Shown piece after piece: positions 60,119-64,000 of a stretch of 64,000 nucleotides of DNA. The notes beneath the pieces were generated by a model. It had not been told where the DNA came from. It searched no databases and was given only the letters and a program-made list of their open reading frames with translations. The stretch is from positions 1-64,000 of the forward strand of contig JAGXHW010000012.1 of assembly GCA_024635995.1 (NCBI GenBank), written 5' to 3'. Every line of letters begins with the position of its first letter. The first letter of the stretch is position 1. A program made the translations under genes and the position numbers. This DNA comes from Clostridiaceae bacterium (GTDB lineage Bacteria > Bacillota > Clostridia > Peptostreptococcales > Tindalliaceae).

Positions 60119-61372
60119 TTATACTCCTTTACCTTTCACTTTTTTGCAGACATCTGCAACTGCCGCAAATCCTGAAGAAAATGCAAATTGCAGATTATAC
60201 CCTCCGGTCATACCGTCCACATTTAGTACTTCACCAGCAAAATACAATCCGTCAATAAGACAGGATGCCATGGAAGTTCCAGCCACTTCATCCGTCGCCA
60301 CACCACCGGCTGTCGCCATCGCTGTTTCGTAGCCTTTAACCTGCTTAATCTCCAAAGGAAGCGCTGTCATGTATTTACTGATCTCTTTTCGCTGATCACG
60401 GGTTAGGTTTCCGCATGTAAGACTTGGTGTTATTCCCGACAGTTCCAGTAACCGATCAATCAATCTTCGAGGCACATTTTCCAGTTTTATAATAGAGTGA
60501 ACAGCCTTCTTCCCAGAAATTTCCACTAACTGTTTAAGATGTTTTTGATACATTTCCTGCTGGTCACATTTTGTCAAATTCATTGTTAAGAGATCATTCG
60601 CCTTAAAGTACCGTGCATTATTTAGTATTACCGGTCCGCTGATGCCATCATGGGTGATGAGGACATCGCCTTTAAATTCTCCTGCTTTTTTTTCATTTCT
60701 CCAAAGTTTTATTGGAATGTTTTCCAAAGAAATTCCAGCCAATCCATCAAGTGAAAAATGTTTTATTTCAAGGGCTGCCAATGCAGGTCTCGCTTCAACA
60801 AGATGATGTCCCATCATTTCTGCTAACCGGTACCCATCCCCTGTGGTTCCCAGAGAAGGATATGACTTCCCACCCGTGGCGATCAACACGTTATGTGTGC
60901 ACCACTTTTCATTCCCCGCCATCACTAAAAAATGATCGGTTTTTTTTGTGATCGAGGTTACTGTAACGCCACACAAAAGATGTTCATCCTTACAATGGAT
61001 TCTATTGAGTAACGCATTCAATATGTCTGAAGCTTTTCTGGAACTGGGAAAAACCTTACCCTGTCCAGTTACTTCCATTTGAATACCTTCACGTTGGAAC
61101 CATTTCATTAATTCCTGAGGAGGAAATAATTTGATTGCCTTTCCTGCAAACTTTGATTTTTCATGATAGTGGCTTAAAAGCACCTTCATTGGTTCGACAT
61201 GTGTAAGGTTGCATTGTCCTCCGCCAGTGACCAACAGCTTTTTTCCAGGTTTGTCATTTTTTTCCAACAATAAAAACGATAATCCATGCTTTGATGCTTC
61301 TGCAGCGGCCATTAAACCTCCAGGTCCACCGCCAATAATCATTAAGTCATACATCATTTTTGAAACCATCAT
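60119..61372 (-). CDS. BaiN/HI0933-type NAD(P)/FAD-dependent oxidoreductase
   Basis: 417 aa. DLMIIGGGPGGLMAAAEASK and LLVTGGGQCNLTH are the FAD-binding start and the family-specific GGGxCN motif; VLIATGGKSYPSLGTTGDGY, FKGDVLITHDGISGPVILN and the C-terminal MTGGYNLQFAFSSG are the other HI0933 signatures. Members reduce flavins or bile-acid/enone substrates, but most are uncharacterised. AGGAGAG precedes two adjacent in-frame ATGs (61372 and 61369). Confidence 0.9.
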   Translation of the reverse strand: MMVSKMMYDLMIIGGGPGGLMAAAEASKHGLSFLLLEKNDKPGKKLLVTGGGQCNLTHVEPMKVLLSHYHEKSKFAGKAIKLFPPQELMKWFQREGIQMEVTGQGKVFPSSRKASDILNALLNRIHCKDEHLLCGVTVTSITKKTDHFLVMAGNEKWCTHNVLIATGGKSYPSLGTTGDGYRLAEMMGHHLVEARPALAALEIKHFSLDGLAGISLENIPIKLWRNEKKAGEFKGDVLITHDGISGPVILNNARYFKANDLLTMNLTKCDQQEMYQKHLKQLVEISGKKAVHSIIKLENVPRRLIDRLLELSGITPSLTCGNLTRDQRKEISKYMTALPLEIKQVKGYETAMATAGGVATDEVAGTSMASCLIDGLYFAGEVLNVDGMTGGYNLQFAFSSGFAAVADVCKKVKGKGV

Positions 61373-61379
61373 TTCTCTC

Positions 61380-61643
61380 CTAATCTAAATTACTCCGCCA
61401 TTCTTTAAGCGTCAATTTTCTTGTACCCTGAAGCACTACAGGATCATTGGCTGCAAGTTCCATTGCATCATTGTATGAGTTTGCCTTATAAATTATTAAG
61501 CCTCCGCTATGGTCTGTAAAAGGTCCCTTTGCATAAATATTTCCATTATCAATGTGCTTCTTAAGATACGCTTTATGTATTTCCAACACTTGTTCATCTT
61601 TTTCTTCGTCCACCATTTCAAGTAAAGCGGCATATAAAATCAT
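61380..61643 (-). CDS. YciI family protein
   Basis: 87 aa. MILYAALLEMVDEEKD, HIDNGNIYAKGPFTDHSGGL and AANDPVVLQG match the YciI fold, whose conserved His and Asp sit in similar places; function is unknown in most members. Start at 61643 follows GGAGGG; an upstream GTG would overlap that site. It ends 7 bp before the BaiN-type start. Confidence 0.85.
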   Translation of the reverse strand: MILYAALLEMVDEEKDEQVLEIHKAYLKKHIDNGNIYAKGPFTDHSGGLIIYKANSYNDAMELAANDPVVLQGTRKLTLKEWRSNLD

Positions 61644-61676
61644 ATAATCCCTCCACAATCAATTTGCTTCTATCTG

Positions 61677-61769
61677 TTTATCCGATGACTACGCCGCTAA
61701 GACCTCTTCTTCTGCAAGAGGGAGATAAGTGGCGTTAAACTCCACCACGAGCTAAGATTCCTGTTTATG
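61677..61769. repeat. Structured dispersed repeat, copy 2
   Basis: 93-bp version of the element at 27502-27635. It shares TTTATCCGATGA, the CCGCTAAGAC...GCAAGAGGGAGATAAG hairpin, TTAAACTCCACCA and ATTCCTGTTTATG. About 40 bp of copy 1 between hairpin and tail are missing. Its right end lies inside the LysE gene and supplies its last four codons and stop (KQES, TAG). Confidence 0.75.
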
Positions 61770-62387
61770 TCTTAATAACTGTAAAAGTCTCACGCAGCCA
61801 TATACTATTAGAATGATTCCTACACCCAGGTTTAACCATGGTGCAAAACCAAAAGAAATTGTATTGCGTAATAAAGAAAACACCACCACGGTACCTCCTA
61901 GAAACAGAGGTGTGGTGGAGCCGGCAGCGATTCCAAACAACCATAACTGCTTTCTGTTGAATCCTTTTTCGATGGACCTCGCTGTAAAAATACCTGTCCA
62001 GAAGATGATGGTCAGTGGGCTTGAAGCTGTTAAAACAAAGGCTTTGCTGAAACTGTTCGCCAGACCTGCAGTACCCTGGTTTATCGCTGTTAAGGCGTAA
62101 AGACTTGCAATTGCATCCCGAAGCATCATGTATCCAAATATAATGAGAACGACCGAGCTTGCCACTCCCATCATTTTTTTTATGCGTTCCCGTTCAAGCA
62201 ATTTTCCAACGCCCATGATTGCCAACACAATAAACAAATAGTCCACAACGGACACCGCTGCCACTGCAGCAAATCCATTGGCTGTTGAATGGTATGTGGT
62301 TAGTCCGGCAATATATAAAAATACCGGTCCAATTGCCAGCTGTAAAATCATCCCCGTGGCTAGCCCGTTGATCAGTGCGCTCCACAT
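61752..62387 (-). CDS. LysE family amino-acid exporter
   Basis: 211 aa with six membrane helices in the LysE/RhtB pattern: MILQLAIGPVFLYIAGLTTY at the start, GYMMLRDAI in the middle, LTASSPLTIIFWTGIF with the family's conserved Ser-Pro-Leu, and a C-terminal helix. It exports amino acids or similar solutes. The C-terminal KQES lies in repeat copy 2, so the native end may have been replaced. A GGGGTG site precedes the ATG. Confidence 0.88.
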   Translation of the reverse strand: MWSALINGLATGMILQLAIGPVFLYIAGLTTYHSTANGFAAVAAVSVVDYLFIVLAIMGVGKLLERERIKKMMGVASSVVLIIFGYMMLRDAIASLYALTAINQGTAGLANSFSKAFVLTASSPLTIIFWTGIFTARSIEKGFNRKQLWLFGIAAGSTTPLFLGGTVVVFSLLRNTISFGFAPWLNLGVGIILIVYGCVRLLQLLRHKQES

Positions 62388-62402
62388 TCTAACACCCCAA
62401 TG

Positions 62403-62669
62403 CTATAATATGATTTTTTCGTCAATCATACGGTCCTGGTAATAGAAAAACACCTTATCTACCAACCATCCCAACTTCAATTCTGCACGAACGGGAACGC
62501 CTTTGTCCTTTTCACCGTCAATCTCAGCAGTAAAGGTCTGGTCAAATTTATGATTGAAAAGTTTACCTCCAACCATCCCTTTCACTTCTCCATTAACAAC
62601 AAAACTGATCCCCCCAAGCGAACGATGTAACTCAAGGGTGTGTCCATTGTAATTTGTCTTTACTTTCAT
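62403..62669 (-). CDS. Hypothetical protein (88 aa)
   Basis: Small soluble protein predicted to be mostly beta strands: KVKTNYNGHTLELHRSLGG, FVVNGEVKGMVGGKL and VRAELKLGWLVDKVFFYYQD. I recognise no family. It ends 15 bp before the LysE start, so the two may share a transcript. AGAGGTG precedes the ATG. Confidence 0.6.
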   Translation of the reverse strand: MKVKTNYNGHTLELHRSLGGISFVVNGEVKGMVGGKLFNHKFDQTFTAEIDGEKDKGVPVRAELKLGWLVDKVFFYYQDRMIDEKIIL

Positions 62670-62788
62670 TTAATTCACCTCTTTACCTGTCAAGTAATTG
62701 AATACGAACGACCACATCCATTATACGCTGATTTGATCTATCTGTCGACAGGGTACTAAAATTAATTTTTTTCGGTGACTATCACTGT

Positions 62789-63190
62789 TCAAGAATCCTG
62801 TTTATCTAACCACTGCTTAATTTCTTCAATTAGTGGTTCATCTGCAGGCGTAATGCCATACTCACTCATTTGGTCCATGGTTACCCACGCCATTTCATCA
62901 TGGTCCAGCAGTTTAATCTTTCCACCAATAATATCTGTTTGTAGAGCAATTAGATGAACCTCACCCCAGTCATAGTGGTAGTCAATTTCAGCAATCGTTT
63001 CTCCCACACTAACATCAATATCCATTTCTTCCTTCAATTCACGCATGACACTATGCTCAATAGTTTCCCCAGGTTCTGTTTTTCCACCTGGAAATTCCCA
63101 GCATCCACCCATCAATTTTCCCTGTTTTCTTTTTGCAATCAGTGTTTTACCTTCTGTGTTAACAATGATCGCCACTACCACATCCATCAT
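62789..63190 (-). CDS. Nudix hydrolase, MutT type
   Basis: 133 aa. The Nudix box is complete (GGKTEPGETIEHSVMRELKE followed by EMDI), with the usual KRKQGKLMGGCWEFPGG upstream and DHDEMAWVTMDQM downstream. It resembles the 8-oxo-dGTP/CTP pyrophosphohydrolase branch. Start Met at 63190 is 6 nt after GAGGTG. The last codons (DKQDS and stop) lie in a 15-bp match to the tail of the dispersed repeat. Confidence 0.9.
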   Translation of the reverse strand: MMDVVVAIIVNTEGKTLIAKRKQGKLMGGCWEFPGGKTEPGETIEHSVMRELKEEMDIDVSVGETIAEIDYHYDWGEVHLIALQTDIIGGKIKLLDHDEMAWVTMDQMSEYGITPADEPLIEEIKQWLDKQDS

Positions 63191-63265
63191 ACTCATCACC
63201 TCATATGCCTGCAATTATAAAAAACTTGTGAACTTTTATCTTTCCACAAGTAATTTAATCAAATA

Positions 63266-64000
63266 TTATTTTGTCCATTTACGGATCATTTCGTAGATTT
63301 GTTCCAAGTCAACGGGTTTCGTTAATATATCGTCCATGCCATAGTTTAAACACATGGCTTTGTCATGCTCATTGACATAGGCAGTGAGTGCCACCACTGG
63401 CGTTCTTGATTTTAAATCTTTTTCGTATTCTCTTATCATCTTCACAGTTTCAAATCCATCCATGATGGGCATTTGTATGTCCATGATCACCAGATCATAT
63501 TTTCTGCTGGTATAACACTGTATTGCATCAAGTCCGTTGTCAACGATATCAGCTTCTATACCGAAGGTTTTTAGAATTTTTCTCATAAGCACCCTTGTTG
63601 CCTGGTCATCTTCTGCCATGAGAATTTTAATACCTTTTTGAAAAATTCCTCTTTCATTTGGTTTTGGTGAAGTTTGAAATTTTTCTGTCAACTCCTGATC
63701 AATCTCAATGATCTTCAAAGGCACTTCCAGGGTAAACGAACTACCAACGCCAACCTGGCTGGTTACCTGAACGTTACCACCCATCATTTCTACAAAACGT
63801 TTCACCAGTTGCAAACCTACCCCTGCACCTTCATACAATCGTGTGGTGCTGGAGTCTTTTTGATAGAATTGGTCAAACAGGTATGGTTGGTCCTTTTCCT
63901 CAATGCCTATGCCTGTGTCAGAAACAGTAAAAGAAAAAATTCCGATGTCCTCATAGATGCTCTTCAGTTCAGCTTTCAGACTAATTTCCCCAATCCCAGT
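63266..64000 (-). CDS. Hybrid sensor histidine kinase / response regulator, 3' part
   Basis: Partial: the frame stays open to the right edge of the window. The visible 245 codons encode the end of a histidine-kinase ATPase domain (FTVSDTGIGIEEKD, G1; then LYEGAGVGLQLVKRFVEMMG, G2) followed by a linker and a receiver domain (ILMAEDDQATRVLMRKILKT, phosphoacceptor Asp in DLVIMDIQMPIMDG, ALTAYV, and DILTKPVD). The receiver at the C-terminus of a kinase indicates a hybrid or phosphorelay kinase. The sensor part lies outside the window. Confidence 0.92.
   Translation of the reverse strand, partial: TGIGEISLKAELKSIYEDIGIFSFTVSDTGIGIEEKDQPYLFDQFYQKDSSTTRLYEGAGVGLQLVKRFVEMMGGNVQVTSQVGVGSSFTLEVPLKIIEIDQELTEKFQTSPKPNERGIFQKGIKILMAEDDQATRVLMRKILKTFGIEADIVDNGLDAIQCYTSRKYDLVIMDIQMPIMDGFETVKMIREYEKDLKSRTPVVALTAYVNEHDKAMCLNYGMDDILTKPVDLEQIYEMIRKWTK

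Noticed and set aside
1-64000. CRISPR arrays, tRNA, rRNA, selenocysteine codons and prophage modules
   Set aside because: I found no regularly spaced repeats, no cloverleaf-like genes, no in-frame TGA in conserved motifs and no phage structural genes.

Overview
The window looks like part of the chromosome of a low-to-mid GC, strictly anaerobic Firmicute of the class Clostridia. Ribosome binding sites are strong AGGAGG types, GTG and TTG starts are frequent, and pyrimidine synthesis uses the Gram-positive PyrD/PyrK dihydroorotate dehydrogenase behind a PyrR-type attenuator. Redox genes (thioredoxin reductase, CoA-disulfide reductase) also fit an anaerobe. No rRNA, tRNA, CRISPR array or intact insertion sequence is visible. 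I cannot name the species.

The left third (1-27.5 kb) is mostly housekeeping: a decayed IS1380-type transposase, small unknown proteins, a LemA protein, a thioredoxin reductase/disulfide oxidoreductase pair, a degenerate REP-type transposase relative, ABC and drug/metabolite transporters, tungstate-type TupBC without a binding protein, a sigma-54 activator next to an NhaC-family antiporter, a formimino-THF cyclodeaminase (fchA), an ArsR/CoA-disulfide reductase-rhodanese pair, the carA-carB-pyrK-pyrD operon, and a GH31 glycosidase.

The centre (27.7-50.6 kb) is the main feature: about 20 kb of minus-strand genes that read as one purine-fermentation locus built round a bacterial microcompartment. 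From its promoter end it encodes a formiminotransferase, a hydantoinase-type cyclic amidohydrolase, an isochorismatase-type amidohydrolase, UbiX, UbiD, three BMC-H shell proteins, a small protein with a helical N-terminus, a flavoprotein-like protein, a BMC-P vertex protein, an aberrant adenine deaminase paralogue, a purine permease, a guanine-deaminase-type amidohydrolase, a four-subunit molybdenum hydroxylase with a split large subunit, a canonical adenine deaminase, the selenium/molybdenum cofactor genes yqeC and mocA, and a 2-hydroxyacid dehydrogenase. A cyclase-family hydrolase is transcribed divergently and a PucR purine regulator follows it. This set maps almost step by step onto the classical clostridial xanthine route (xanthine, ureidoimidazolecarboxylate, aminoimidazolecarboxylate, aminoimidazole, imidazolone, formiminoglycine, then glycine plus formimino-THF). 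It suggests that the decarboxylation and deamination of the imidazole intermediates happen inside a protein shell. The last fermentation step, the cyclodeaminase, lies about 32 kb away at 14.1 kb.

The right part (51-64 kb) returns to general metabolism: ATP-dependent PEP carboxykinase, an Asp/Glu racemase, a DJ-1/PfpI protein, an ABC exporter, a large unrecognised protein, a DUF4349 lipoprotein, DegV, a thioredoxin-like protein, a BaiN-type flavoprotein, YciI, LysE and Nudix proteins, and the 3' part of a hybrid sensor kinase that runs off the window. A structured repeat occurs at 27.5 kb and again at 61.7 kb.
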